This document shows positions 18,982-27,987 of a DNA stretch of 64,000 nucleotides, piece by piece (position 1 is the stretch's first letter; every line of letters begins with the position of its first letter). The stretch is taken from positions 124,001 through 188,000 of the forward strand of contig NZ_QJSP01000010.1 in assembly GCF_003217475.1 (NCBI RefSeq). Direction: 5' to 3'. Below the pieces are notes generated by a model. It saw only the letters and a list, made by a program, of their open reading frames with translations, ran no database searches and was not told the origin of the DNA. Origin of the DNA: Williamsia limnetica. Its GTDB lineage: Bacteria; Actinomycetota; Actinomycetes; Mycobacteriales; Mycobacteriaceae. The position numbers were made by a program, and so were the translations under genes.

Positions 18982-20016
18982 TCATCGGTCGGCCAGGACC
19001 TCGCCGACATATCTGGCAACGGCGGCGACCGAGGCAATCGTTCCCGGATAGTCCATGCGGGTCGGGCCGAGCACCCCGAGACCACCGAAAACTGTTCCCG
19101 AGGCACCGTACCCGGTGGAAACCACCGCGGTTCCCCGCAGGTTCTCTTCGCGGGTCTCCTCACCGATCTGGACCGTGACGGTCCCGGAGTTCTGGGTGGC
19201 GGCCAACAGCTTGAGCACCACCACCTGCTCTTCGAGTGCTTCGAGCACCGACCCCATCGCCCCGGCCATCGGCGCGAAGTCTGCCGCCGCCCTGGTGAGA
19301 TTCGAGGTTCCACCGAGAACGAGGCGGTCGGCAGAACGCTCGACCAGCGTTTCGACCAAAACGGTCGCGACCCGGATGAACGGCTGACGCAGGTCTTCGG
19401 GAGCCTGGTTCGCGAGTTCTGCCACCGCGTGGGAGGCGACCTCGAGGCGTTGACCGTTGAGTGCCGCCGAGAACATGTCCCGCAACCGCGCGATGTCGTT
19501 GTCTCCGAGGTCAGCACCCAATTCGACCATGCGCTGCTCGACGCGTCCGGTGTCGGTGATGACGACCAGCAGCAGTCGTGACGGGCTCAGCGCGACGACT
19601 TCGAGATGCCGCACCGCCGATGACGACAGCACCGGGTACTGGATGACCGCGACCTGACGGGTCAGCTGGGCGAGAAGTTGTACCGAGCGGCGCAAGACGT
19701 CGTCGAGGTCGACGCCGGAATCGAGGAAACTGAGGATCGCCCGCCGCTCGACCTGTGAGATCGGCTTGACCTCGCTGATCCGGTCGACGAACAGCCGGTA
19801 CCCCTTGTCGGTGGGCACGCGACCCGAGCTCGTATGTGGCTGTGTGATGTAGCCCTCGGCCTCGAGCACCGCCATGTCGTTGCGGACTGTGGCGCTGGAC
19901 ACACCGAGATGGTGACGTTCGACGAGAGCCTTCGAGCCGATCGGTTCCTGGGTCGCCACGTAATCGGTGACGATCGCGCGCAGGACCTCGAAGCGACGTT
20001 CATCAGTGCTCGACAT
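18982..20016 (-). CDS. hrcA: Heat-inducible transcription repressor HrcA
   Basis: A 344-aa repressor that binds CIRCE operators of chaperone genes. The start at ATG 20016 is chosen because GGAGGTGA lies 7 nt upstream; a GAF-like core follows the N-terminal winged helix ([40 protein letters not shown]). The C-terminal [19 protein letters not shown] is the usual HrcA end. Followed on the same strand by dnaJ after 68 nt, most likely as an operon. Confidence 0.95.
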   Translation of the reverse strand: MSSTDERRFEVLRAIVTDYVATQEPIGSKALVERHHLGVSSATVRNDMAVLEAEGYITQPHTSSGRVPTDKGYRLFVDRISEVKPISQVERRAILSFLDSGVDLDDVLRRSVQLLAQLTRQVAVIQYPVLSSSAVRHLEVVALSPSRLLLVVITDTGRVEQRMVELGADLGDNDIARLRDMFSAALNGQRLEVASHAVAELANQAPEDLRQPFIRVATVLVETLVERSADRLVLGGTSNLTRAAADFAPMAGAMGSVLEALEEQVVVLKLLAATQNSGTVTVQIGEETREENLRGTAVVSTGYGASGTVFGGLGVLGPTRMDYPGTIASVAAVARYVGEVLADR

Positions 20017-20084
20017 GAGCAGTTCACCTCCAACCATCAGTGTTGATCCAGTCTACGGCGACCCGGACCGGATACGGTGAACCG

Positions 20085-20522
20085 GTGATCTTCAAAGGCG
20101 TCCGCGACGGCAAGCCGTACCCGGACCATCAGCTGTCGATCCGTGACTGGGCCAAGATCCCGCCGCGGCAATTGCGCCTCGACCAACTGATCACCGTCAC
20201 CACGGTGCTGGCGCTGGACAAGCTGCTCTCGGAGGACTCCACGTTCTACGGCGACCTCTTCGCGCACGCGGTGCGGTGGAACGGCGACATGTATCTCGAA
20301 GACGGCCTGCACCGGGCAGTCCGGTCGGCGCTACGGAACCGCCACGTCATCCACGCCCGGTTGCTCGACCTCGACAACATGTCCGCGCTCACGCAACAGA
20401 GCGCCTCGGCAGCAGCTCCGACGGACGATTTCGCTACTCCACCAACAGGTTTCGAACCACCCCATCGGCGAGCAGACGACCACGGTTGGACAGAACCAGG
20501 GAGCGTCCGACGAGTTCGGTGA
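20085..20522 (+). CDS. Conserved actinobacterial protein (Rv2375-like)
   Basis: A 145-aa protein from GTG 20085; an in-frame ATG at 20040 would add 15 poorly conserved residues. The first 110 residues (FKGVRDGKPYPDHQLSIRDW, IPPRQLRLDQLITVT, YLEDGLHRAVRSALRNR) form a compact conserved family next to hrcA. EDGLHRA resembles a ParB/Srx-like fold signature, but this is only a suggestion. The C-terminal 35 residues are low complexity and lie antisense to the hemW 3' end, an 89-nt convergent overlap. Confidence 0.72.
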   Translation: MIFKGVRDGKPYPDHQLSIRDWAKIPPRQLRLDQLITVTTVLALDKLLSEDSTFYGDLFAHAVRWNGDMYLEDGLHRAVRSALRNRHVIHARLLDLDNMSALTQQSASAAAPTDDFATPPTGFEPPHRRADDHGWTEPGSVRRVR

Positions 20523-21606
20523 GTCCATCGGAGATGGTCTGCCGGGCGCGCGCCTGCTCAGCGGCGTCGAGTTCATCCCAGGGCAATCCCGTCGAGCGGC
20601 GCAGGGTCAGCATCACACGTTCGGTGTGCTGATCGTCCGAGGTCAACTCCTCGGTCCCCGCGACCGGGAGGTCGCCCGCTGCAACCGCGGCCGCGTACTT
20701 CGCCGGGTGCTTGTGATTCCACCAGCGGACACCGCCGACGTGTGAATGCGCTCCCGGACCCGCACCCCACCAGTCCGCGCTGTCCCAGTAGCCGAGATTA
20801 TGGCGGCACTCAGCGTCAGGAACGCCGGCACTCGCCCAGTTCGACACCTCGTACCACTGCATTCCCGCCGCGGTCAGAGCTGCGTCGATCATCTCGTAAC
20901 GCCAGGCCAGGACGTCGTCGTCCGGGGCAGGCAGCTCGCCCCGGCGGACCCGCCGGGCCAGCGCCGTGCCGTCTTCGACGATCAGCGCATAGGCGGACAC
21001 ATGATCCACCCCCGCTGCCAGGACGGCGTCGAGTGAGGCGCGCAGGTCCTCGTCCCGCTCCCCCGGCGTTCCGTAGATGAGGTCGAGGTTCACGTGCTCG
21101 ATGCCTGCGGCGCGGGCCTCGAGAGCCGCGGTCACCGCCCGGCCAGGGGTGTGCGTGCGGTCGAGCACCTTGAGCACGTGACTCGCAGCCGACTGCATGC
21201 CCAGGGAGACGCGGGTGAAGCCACTCGCGGCGATGCCCGCGAAGAACTCCGGCGAGGTCGACTCCGGATTCGACTCGGTGGTGATCTCGGCGCCCGGGGC
21301 GATGTCGAAGTGTCGCCGCACCGAGGTCAAGACCTCGCCGAGACCCTCGGCGCCGAGCAGCGACGGAGTGCCGCCACCGACGAAGATCGTCGACACCGGT
21401 CTCGCAGGCGACAATCGCCGCGCCGCCATGGCCAGCTCGCCGTCCAGGGCGGTGTGCCACTGATCCGTCGACGCGGCCGTTCCGAGTTCGCCCGCCGTAT
21501 AGGTGTTGAAGTCGCAATATCCACAGCGCGTCGCACAGAACGGGACGTGGATGTAGAGACCGAGGGGCGTCTCGGTGTGCGATCGAGGGATCAGAATGTT
21601 CGACAT
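20434..21606 (-). CDS. hemW: Radical SAM heme chaperone HemW (HemN-like)
   Basis: A 390-aa radical SAM protein. The [4Fe-4S] motif CATRCGYCDF (CxxxCxxC) is near residue 24, preceded by GLYIHVPF. FVGGGTPSLL is the SAM-binding glycine motif; NLDLIYGTPGE and the C-terminal HemN domain follow. The sequence matches the HemW type rather than authentic coproporphyrinogen dehydrogenase. In mycobacteria it also precedes the sulfite-reductase region. Confidence 0.92.
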   Translation of the reverse strand: MSNILIPRSHTETPLGLYIHVPFCATRCGYCDFNTYTAGELGTAASTDQWHTALDGELAMAARRLSPARPVSTIFVGGGTPSLLGAEGLGEVLTSVRRHFDIAPGAEITTESNPESTSPEFFAGIAASGFTRVSLGMQSAASHVLKVLDRTHTPGRAVTAALEARAAGIEHVNLDLIYGTPGERDEDLRASLDAVLAAGVDHVSAYALIVEDGTALARRVRRGELPAPDDDVLAWRYEMIDAALTAAGMQWYEVSNWASAGVPDAECRHNLGYWDSADWWGAGPGAHSHVGGVRWWNHKHPAKYAAAVAAGDLPVAGTEELTSDDQHTERVMLTLRRSTGLPWDELDAAEQARARQTISDGLTELVGRSLVLSNRGRLLADGVVRNLLVE

Positions 21607-21677
21607 CGTGGTTCGATCATCCCAGCAGGGCCTGTCGCAACACCAAATGCACGCCCGCGAACGAGCGGGGGTCAGCC

Positions 21678-22235
21678 ATGACAGCGTCGAGCGAAGCCGG
21701 CACGAAGATCGAGTGGCCGAAGCGACTTCTCGTGCTGTCGACGCTGCGATCGGTTGCCACGGTCCTGCTGTACCTCGTCGCCTACTTCGCGCTGCCGTGG
21801 AAAACCTTCGACGACTGGGCCGGCCTGGCCATCGTGCTCGCGTTTCTCGCGGTCGCCCTCCTGACCGCGGTGTGGCAGATCGGTCAGATCATGCGGTCCC
21901 CGACGCCGGCCGTACAGGCCATACAGGCGCTGGCGATCATCGCGCCGATCTACCTGCTCGCCTTCTCTCTCGGGTACTTCATGCTCTCGGCCAACGACCC
22001 CTCCCAGTTCAACGAGCCGCTGTCGCGGATGAGTTCGCTGTACTTCACCATCTCGGTCTTCGCGACCGTCGGATTCGGCGACATCACCGCCTCCGTCGAT
22101 CTCTCACGCGCGGTGGTGACGGTGCAGATGGTGCTCAACCTGATCGTGGTCGGTGTGGGGATCAAGATCATCCTGGCTGCGGTGAAGTGGGGCCGCGACC
22201 TCACGAAGGCACCGACACCGCCTGCCGGGGAATGA
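21678..22235 (+). CDS. Two-TM-type potassium channel protein
   Basis: A 185-aa membrane protein with four hydrophobic segments. The last two flank a pore loop with the K+ selectivity filter TVGFGD (SSLYFTISVFATVGFGDI). It carries no regulatory RCK domain. The first half (LLYLVAYFALPWK, VLAFLAVALLTAVWQ) provides two extra helices, a layout seen in actinobacterial 'ion channel family' proteins. It is divergent from hemW and upstream of the sulfate-reduction operon without apparent functional link. Confidence 0.88.
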   Translation: MTASSEAGTKIEWPKRLLVLSTLRSVATVLLYLVAYFALPWKTFDDWAGLAIVLAFLAVALLTAVWQIGQIMRSPTPAVQAIQALAIIAPIYLLAFSLGYFMLSANDPSQFNEPLSRMSSLYFTISVFATVGFGDITASVDLSRAVVTVQMVLNLIVVGVGIKIILAAVKWGRDLTKAPTPPAGE

Positions 22236-22342
22236 CAACGAAAGCGTCATTGTTGGAACTCCAGGACAGGTAGGCATCAGACTTCGGCTCGCCGTGAGTC
22301 GAAGTAAGCTCAAGTAGACGCATCGAGGGAGGCCGTGGCACT

Positions 22343-22432
22343 ATGGGCGACGTGACTTCTCAAGGGGTGTGGCTCGCGATGCGGCGGCACATTGATCTCA
22401 AGCGTGCATGCAGCGCGCTGTGTCATAACTAG
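22343..22432 (+). CDS. Cysteine-containing leader peptide upstream of the sulfite reductase operon
   Basis: A 29-codon ORF from ATG 22343 to TAG 22432, with GAGGGAGG about 10 nt upstream; an internal in-frame ATG at 22379 is the alternative start. The peptide begins MGDVTSQGVWLA and ends RRHIDLKRACSALCHN. The ending strongly resembles the 'RRHVDLxRVSSALC' leader peptides found before sulfur-assimilation genes in actinobacteria. Cysteine codons at positions 23 and 27 would stall ribosomes when Cys-tRNA is scarce, so a cysteine-responsive attenuator is inferred. It is too short to be an enzyme and lies 148 nt before sirA. Confidence 0.82.
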   Translation: MGDVTSQGVWLAMRRHIDLKRACSALCHN

Positions 22433-22580
22433 TCAGCACGTTCCGTAGCGACCCGCAGCCCGGGTTCGCGCAGGTCTGAACACGTGCGACTACTGCCCTC
22501 CCCTTAAAACCATTTGCAGGACTCCGGATGCCATCGGCATTTGTTCGCGGCTGCCCCGGGTCCGCCAGACAGGAGCATCC
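22433..22580 (+). promoter_or_regulatory. Leader-sirA intercistronic region, probable attenuator
   Basis: Between the leader stop and sirA there are G/C-rich segments (GCAGCCCGGGTTCGCG and GCGGCTGCCCCGGGTCCGC) capable of alternative pairing, and a pyrimidine-rich CTGCCCTCCCC that could pair with the leader or sirA Shine-Dalgarno (CAGGAG). No textbook terminator with a T-run is visible. How stalling is transduced is therefore not settled from sequence. Confidence 0.4.
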
Positions 22581-24281
22581 ATGACGTCGACTGCCGACGC
22601 CCCCGGGAAACCGGCAAAGCGCGCACGACCCGCGAAACGGCGCGCAGAAGGCCAGTGGGCTCTCGGATACCGTGAGCCGCTCAACCCCAACGAGCAGGCC
22701 AAGAAAGACGACAATCCGCTCAACGTGCGGGCCCGCATCGAGAACATCTACTCCAAGCAGGGTTTCGATTCGATCGACAAGGGCGACCTGCGCGGCCGCA
22801 TGCGCTGGTGGGGGCTCTACACCCAGCGGGCCGAAGGGTACGACGGCACCTGGACCGGCGACGACAACATCGACATCCTCGAGGCCCGGCACTTCATGAT
22901 GCGGGTTCGCTGCGACGGCGGCGCTCTGAGCACCGAACAGCTTCGCACCGTCGGGCAGCTGTCGACCGAGTTCGCCCGCGACACCGCTGATCTCTCCGAC
23001 CGCGAGAACGTCCAGTACCACTGGATCAACATCGAGAACGTCCCCGAGATCTTCGAACGTCTCGAGGCTGTTGGGCTCAAGACCACCGAGGCGTGCGGCG
23101 ACTGCCCCCGCATCATCCTGGGTTCACCGCTGGCCGGAGAAGCCACCGACGAGGTCCTCGACCCCACGCCCGCGATCGACGAGATCGTCCGCCGGTACAT
23201 CGGCGATCCGAAGTACTCGAACCTCCCCCGCAAGTTCAAGACCGCCATCTCGGGGCTGCAGGACGTCGCGCACGAGATCAACGACGTCGCCTTCATCGGT
23301 GTCAACCACCCCGAACACGGTCCGGGACTGGATCTTTGGGTCGGCGGCGGACTCTCGACCAACCCGATGCTGGCCCAGCGGGTCGGCGCGTGGATCCCCC
23401 TCGACGAGGTTCCCGACGTGTGGGAGGCCGTCGTATCGGTCTTCCGCGACTACGGTTACCGCCGGCTGCGCACCAAGGCCCGGCTGAAGTTCCTGATCAA
23501 GGACTGGGGCATCGAGAAGTTCCGTCAGGTCCTCGAAGACGAGTACCTCGGCCGCAAGCTGGTCGACGGACCGGCGCCGATCCCGCTGACCGCGCCGCGT
23601 GACCACATCGGTGTCCAGAAGCTCAAGAGCGGACTGAACTCGGTCGGATTCGCGGCCATCGCCGGCCGTGTGTCGGGGACGAAGCTGACTGCGGTGGCCG
23701 ATGCCGCCGAGCGTGCAGGCTCCAACCGGATCCGCTTCACTCCGTACCAGAAGCTGGTTGTCCTCGACGTTCCCGACGACAAGGTCGAGCAGCTCATCGA
23801 GGAGATCACCCCGCACGGCCTCGAGGCCCGGCCCTCACCGTGGCGCCGGAACCTCATGGCGTGCTCGGGTATCGAGTTCTGCAAGCTCTCGTTCACAGAG
23901 ACCCGCAAGCGGTCGCAGGTGCTCGTGCCCGAACTCGAGAAGCGACTCGCGGACGTCAACGAACAGCTCGACGTGCCGATCACCGTGAACATCAACGGCT
24001 GCCCCAACTCATGCGCCCGCGCACAGATCGCCGACATCGGCTTCAAGGGCATGTTGGTCGAGGACGGCGACGGCAACACCGTCGACGGGTTCCAGGTGCA
24101 CCTCGGTGGCAGCCTCGGGCAAGACTCGGCATTCGGCCGAAAGTTGCGCCAGCACAAGGTGCTCTCGGGCGAAATAGGCGATTACATGGACCGCGTGGTC
24201 CGCAACTTCATCAAGGAACGCAACGAAGGCGAACGGTTTGCCCAGTGGGCGGTTCGCGCCGACGAGGAGGATTTGCGATGA
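22581..24281 (+). CDS. sirA: Ferredoxin-dependent assimilatory sulfite reductase
   Basis: A 566-aa siroheme/[4Fe-4S] reductase catalysing six-electron reduction of sulfite to sulfide with ferredoxin. Both halves contain ferrite-reductase-like repeats. The cofactor cysteines are in NLMACSGIEFCKLSF and INGCPNSCARAQ near residues 425-475. The substrate-binding basic residues (RxNVQYHW type: DRENVQYHWI) are present. The N-terminal 25 residues are a basic low-complexity extension. It overlaps cysH by 4 nt and heads the operon. The alternative, nitrite reductase, is disfavoured by the cysH-cysD-cysN neighbours. Confidence 0.94.
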   Translation: MTSTADAPGKPAKRARPAKRRAEGQWALGYREPLNPNEQAKKDDNPLNVRARIENIYSKQGFDSIDKGDLRGRMRWWGLYTQRAEGYDGTWTGDDNIDILEARHFMMRVRCDGGALSTEQLRTVGQLSTEFARDTADLSDRENVQYHWINIENVPEIFERLEAVGLKTTEACGDCPRIILGSPLAGEATDEVLDPTPAIDEIVRRYIGDPKYSNLPRKFKTAISGLQDVAHEINDVAFIGVNHPEHGPGLDLWVGGGLSTNPMLAQRVGAWIPLDEVPDVWEAVVSVFRDYGYRRLRTKARLKFLIKDWGIEKFRQVLEDEYLGRKLVDGPAPIPLTAPRDHIGVQKLKSGLNSVGFAAIAGRVSGTKLTAVADAAERAGSNRIRFTPYQKLVVLDVPDDKVEQLIEEITPHGLEARPSPWRRNLMACSGIEFCKLSFTETRKRSQVLVPELEKRLADVNEQLDVPITVNINGCPNSCARAQIADIGFKGMLVEDGDGNTVDGFQVHLGGSLGQDSAFGRKLRQHKVLSGEIGDYMDRVVRNFIKERNEGERFAQWAVRADEEDLR

Positions 24282-25009
24282 GTACAGCGATTCGCGATGA
24301 GGCGAAATTGCGCGACCTTGCCGAACAGGGTGCGGCCCTACTCGGGCCGGACGCCTCGGCACAGGATCTGCTGCGCTGGACCGCCGACACGTTCGGCAGC
24401 GACTTCATCGTCGCGTCGAACATGCAGGACGCCGTGCTCGTCGATGTCGCGGCCGCGGCCATCGACTCCGAGCAACTCGGTGGGAACAAGCTCAAGGTGC
24501 TGTTCCTCGACACGGGGTATCACTTCGCCGAAACCCTCGGGACGCGCGACGCAGTCGAACATGTCTACGGCGTGGAGATCGTCAACGCGAAAGCCGAACA
24601 GAGTGTCGCGCAACAGGATGCCACTGTCGGCCGAAATCTCTTCGCCACCAACCCCGGTGAATGCTGCCGCCTGCGGAAGGTGGTTCCGCTCAAGCGTGAA
24701 CTGTCCGGCTACCAGGCGTGGGTCAGCGGGATTCGCCGGGTGGAGTCGCCCACCCGTGCCAATGCACCGCTGATCTCCTTCGACGACGCGTTCGGATTGG
24801 TGAAGATCAACCCGCTCGCGGCGTGGTCCGACGAGCAGTTCCAGGAATACATCGACGCCAACGGTGTCCTGGTCAATCCCCTCGTCGATGAGGGTTACCC
24901 CTCCATCGGCTGCGCGCCGTGCACCAGCAAGCCGGTGGAAGGCGCCGATCCTCGAAGCGGCCGTTGGGCCGGACTGGCCAAAACAGAATGCGGGTTGCAC
25001 GCCTCATGA
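24278..25009 (+). CDS. cysH: Adenylyl-sulfate (APS) reductase CysH
   Basis: A 243-aa reductase that reduces APS to sulfite using thioredoxin. The two iron-sulfur cysteine pairs diagnostic of APS rather than PAPS reductases are present (C129-C130 in GECCRLRK and C212/C215 in GCAPC). The catalytic cysteine is C238 in KTECGLH near the end. The start is ATG 24278, overlapping the sirA stop; a much longer open frame upstream is an artefact. Use of APS fits the lack of an APS kinase in this operon. Confidence 0.96.
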   Translation: MSTAIRDEAKLRDLAEQGAALLGPDASAQDLLRWTADTFGSDFIVASNMQDAVLVDVAAAAIDSEQLGGNKLKVLFLDTGYHFAETLGTRDAVEHVYGVEIVNAKAEQSVAQQDATVGRNLFATNPGECCRLRKVVPLKRELSGYQAWVSGIRRVESPTRANAPLISFDDAFGLVKINPLAAWSDEQFQEYIDANGVLVNPLVDEGYPSIGCAPCTSKPVEGADPRSGRWAGLAKTECGLHAS

Positions 25010-25944
25010 CCATTGAACAGAGCACCGAACTGCTGCCGGTGGGCACAGACGACGAGTTCACCACCCTGGACGCACTCGAGTCCGAGGCAATCCACATCTT
25101 CCGCGAAGTCGCGGGCGAGTTCGAGCGCCCCGTGATCCTCTTCTCGGGCGGTAAGGACTCCACCGTGCTGCTGCATGTGGCGCTGAAGGCTTTCTGGCCC
25201 GCGCCACTGCCCTTCGCCTTGCTGCACGTCGACACCGGACACAACCTGCCCGAGGTGCTGGAGTTCCGCGACGCCGTCGTCGAGCGCCACAACCTACGCC
25301 TACATGTCGCGAAGGTCGAGGACTACCTGGCCGACGGGCGTTTGTCGGAACGTCCCGACGGCATCCGCAATCCGTTGCAGACCGTGCCTCTTCTCGACGG
25401 GATCACCGAGAACCGCTTCGACGCGGTCTTCGGTGGTGCGCGTCGCGACGAGGAACGCTCTCGCGCAAAGGAACGGATTTTCTCCTTGCGTAATGCATTC
25501 GGCCAGTGGGATCCCAAGCGCCAGCGCCCCGAACTGTGGAATCTGTACAACGGCAAGCACGCCCCCGGCGAGCATGTCCGTGTCTTCCCCCTGTCGAACT
25601 GGACCGAACTCGATGTGTGGCGGTACATCGCCCGCGAGCAGGTGCTCCTGCCGTCCATCTACTACGCCCACGAGCGGCCCGTCTACTCGCGCGACGGCAT
25701 GTGGATGACCCCCGGGCCCTGGGGCGGTCCCGCCGAAGGTGAAGAGCTGAAGACCCTGTCGGTTCGGTACCGCACCGTGGGCGACGGATCAACCACCGGA
25801 GCCGTGCTGTCCGACGCCACCGACAACGAGATGGTCCTGGCCGAGGTCGCCGCATCCCGACTGACCGAGCGCGGTGCCACCCGCGGCGACGACCGGGTGT
25901 CCGAGGCTGCCATGGAAGACCGCAAACGCGAAGGCTATTTCTGA
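25006..25944 (+). CDS. cysD: Sulfate adenylyltransferase subunit 2 CysD
   Basis: A 312-aa PP-loop ATP pyrophosphatase that, with CysN, activates sulfate to APS. The PP-motif is FSGGKDST (about 46-53). Other family markers are LHVDTGHNLPEVLEFRD, GGARRDEE and the WTELDVWRYI helix. The start is ATG 25006, overlapping cysH by 4 nt. Overlap with cysN (TGATG at 25944) indicates balanced expression of the two subunits. Confidence 0.96.
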   Translation: MTIEQSTELLPVGTDDEFTTLDALESEAIHIFREVAGEFERPVILFSGGKDSTVLLHVALKAFWPAPLPFALLHVDTGHNLPEVLEFRDAVVERHNLRLHVAKVEDYLADGRLSERPDGIRNPLQTVPLLDGITENRFDAVFGGARRDEERSRAKERIFSLRNAFGQWDPKRQRPELWNLYNGKHAPGEHVRVFPLSNWTELDVWRYIAREQVLLPSIYYAHERPVYSRDGMWMTPGPWGGPAEGEELKTLSVRYRTVGDGSTTGAVLSDATDNEMVLAEVAASRLTERGATRGDDRVSEAAMEDRKREGYF

Positions 25945-27254
25945 TGACAAACGCCTCTGAAATGCATGCTCCGGATCTGCTGCGCCTCGCTACCGCGGGC
26001 AGCGTCGACGACGGCAAGTCCACCCTGGTGGGTCGGCTGCTCTACGACACCAAATCGGTACTCGCCGACCAGATCGACGCGGTCACCCGCGCATCCGTCG
26101 ACCGCGGGCTCGACCAACCGGACCTGTCGCTGTTGGTCGACGGCCTGCGCGCAGAACGCGAACAGGGCATCACCATCGACGTCGCGTACCGGTATTTCGC
26201 AACGCCGACAAGGTCTTTCGTGCTCGCCGACACCCCGGGACACGTGCAGTACACCCGCAACACCGTCTCCGGCGCGTCCACAGCCGGCCTGGTGATCCTG
26301 CTCGTCGACGCGCGTAAGGGCGTCATCTCGCAGACCCGTCGCCATGCCGCGGTCATGGCGTTGCTCGGCGTCCCGCGGCTGGTGCTCGCGGTCAACAAGA
26401 TCGACCTCGTCGATGATCCCGAGAAGGTGTTCGGCGAGATCCGTACCGAGTTCACCGACATGACCACCTCGCTCGGATGGAGCGCAGATCGCGTCGTGTC
26501 CATCCCGGTCTCCGCGCTCCATGGGGACAACGTGGCGATCCGCTCCGAGAACACCCCGTTCTACGATGGACCCACCCTCATCGAGCACCTGGAATCTGTT
26601 CCGTCCAGCGAAGATCGCAAGCCGGTGGGCTTCCGCTTCCCCGTCCAGTACGTCATCCGTCCCCGTACCGCCGAGTATCCGGACTACCGCGGATACGCGG
26701 GCCAGGTCGCTGCCGGACGAATCACGGTGGGTGACGAGGTCGTGGTGCTCCCTTCGGGTACGCACACCACAGTCGAGCGCATCGACACCGCGGACGGCTC
26801 TCTGCAGTCGGCGCACACCGGCCGCAGCGTCACCGTGGTTCTCGCCGACGACGTCGACGTCTCCCGCGGTGACGTGATCGCCGCGGTCGCTGACGCGCCC
26901 GAACCGATCTCACAGTTCAGTGCCACCGTCTGCTGGCTCGGCGACAAGCCGCTGCGACCGGGTGCGCGTCTGCTGCTCAAGCACGGCGCCCGCACGACGC
27001 AAGCGATTGTCGGCGGACTCGAAGTGCTGTTCGACGAGCAGGAACTGGTGCTGCGCGATGCGCCGGACACGTTGGAGCTCAATCAGATCGGCCGCATCTC
27101 GGTCCAGACCGCGCAGCCGGTCAGCGCCGACGATTACAACACCAATCGCGAGACCGGTAGCTTCCTGCTGATCGATCCGCAGGGCGGCAACACGCTCGGC
27201 GCCGGCCTGGTGGGCGATGCGCTGTCGTCGTTGCACCTGAAAGAACTTGTGTGA
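25944..27254 (+). CDS. cysN: Sulfate adenylyltransferase subunit 1 CysN (GTPase), no CysC domain
   Basis: A 436-aa EF-Tu-like GTPase. G1 is GSVDDGKST, G3 is DTPGHVQYTRN and G4 is NKIDLVDD. Domains II and III follow. It ends at residue 436, so the APS kinase domain fused in M. tuberculosis CysNC is absent. This matches the APS-reducing CysH next to it. Overlapped by the following chelatase gene by 4 nt. Confidence 0.95.
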   Translation: MTNASEMHAPDLLRLATAGSVDDGKSTLVGRLLYDTKSVLADQIDAVTRASVDRGLDQPDLSLLVDGLRAEREQGITIDVAYRYFATPTRSFVLADTPGHVQYTRNTVSGASTAGLVILLVDARKGVISQTRRHAAVMALLGVPRLVLAVNKIDLVDDPEKVFGEIRTEFTDMTTSLGWSADRVVSIPVSALHGDNVAIRSENTPFYDGPTLIEHLESVPSSEDRKPVGFRFPVQYVIRPRTAEYPDYRGYAGQVAAGRITVGDEVVVLPSGTHTTVERIDTADGSLQSAHTGRSVTVVLADDVDVSRGDVIAAVADAPEPISQFSATVCWLGDKPLRPGARLLLKHGARTTQAIVGGLEVLFDEQELVLRDAPDTLELNQIGRISVQTAQPVSADDYNTNRETGSFLLIDPQGGNTLGAGLVGDALSSLHLKELV

Positions 27255-27973
27255 CAACACTCGTTCTCGCCGCTCACGGGAGCCGTGATCCACGGTTCGC
27301 TGCGACCATCGAGCGCATCGCGCACGGGGTCGGCAAGCAACTCGTCGGTGTGGACGTGCGCCTGGCTTATCTCGACCTGAACACCCCGACGGTGCAGCAG
27401 GTGCTCGCCGAGTGCGCAGGCGACGTCATGGTGGCTCCCCTGCTGCTGTCGGCTGCGTTCCACAGCAAGGTCGACCTGCCCGCGCTCGTCGAGCAGGCGT
27501 GTGCAGACAATCCTGCGATCGACGTCCGACAGCTGCCGACACTGGGGGGCGACCCACGACTGGTCACTGCTCTGGCCGACCGACTCGACGAGGTCGGGGT
27601 GCGACCCACCGACGGAGTCCTCGTGACCGCTGTGGGATCCAGTGACGACGCGGCCGACGGGGCCGTGCACCGGCGTTCAGCCGAACTCGCTGCAGCACTA
27701 GGTAACCCGCTCGTACAGACGGTGTTCGCCACCAGACTTGGCGAGGACAACAACAACCTGCGCGCAGCCATACGCCGACTGCACCGCGGAGGTGCCCGGC
27801 GCATCGTCGTCAGCCCTTACTTCCTGTCCGCCGGCCTGTTGACCGAACGTGTCGACGCCGCCGTCGACGCACTCGCCCCCGGCGCACAGATCGCCGGCCC
27901 ACTCGGTGCGCACCCGCTGCTGGTCGACGTCGTCTGCGATCGCTATCGCGCCGCTGTTCACGCGGTGGTCTGA
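27251..27973 (+). CDS. Sirohydrochlorin chelatase-like protein (CbiX/SirB)
   Basis: A 240-aa duplicated CbiX-type protein starting at GTG 27251 within the cysN stop. AAHGSRDPRF holds the metal-binding histidine of repeat 1, with PLLLSAAFHSKVD the second; repeat 2 begins near residue 115. It most likely inserts Fe2+ into sirohydrochlorin to supply siroheme for SirA, the same operon role as Rv2393 in mycobacteria. A cobalt role cannot be excluded. Confidence 0.88.
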   Translation: MTTLVLAAHGSRDPRFAATIERIAHGVGKQLVGVDVRLAYLDLNTPTVQQVLAECAGDVMVAPLLLSAAFHSKVDLPALVEQACADNPAIDVRQLPTLGGDPRLVTALADRLDEVGVRPTDGVLVTAVGSSDDAADGAVHRRSAELAAALGNPLVQTVFATRLGEDNNNLRAAIRRLHRGGARRIVVSPYFLSAGLLTERVDAAVDALAPGAQIAGPLGAHPLLVDVVCDRYRAAVHAVV

Positions 27974-27987
27974 CCCGCTTGGGTCAG
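27970..27987. terminator. Bidirectional hairpin between convergent genes
   Basis: CTGACCC-GCTT-GGGTCAG forms a 7-bp stem spanning both stop codons of the convergent chelatase and desaturase genes. Confidence 0.5.

Noticed and set aside
18914-20100. CIRCE operator searched around hrcA-dnaJ
   Set aside because: No TTAGCACTC-N9-GAGTGCTAA-like repeat was found in the gap or the hrcA upstream region.
22240-22305. Short hairpins (AATGAC...GTCATT; ACTTCG...CGAAGT) after the K+ channel gene
   Set aside because: Stems are short and without T-tracts; they may terminate the channel gene but are not convincing enough to list.
22398-23021. A minus-strand 207-aa open frame at the sulfite-reductase start
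   Set aside because: Antisense to the leader peptide and sirA; no domain.
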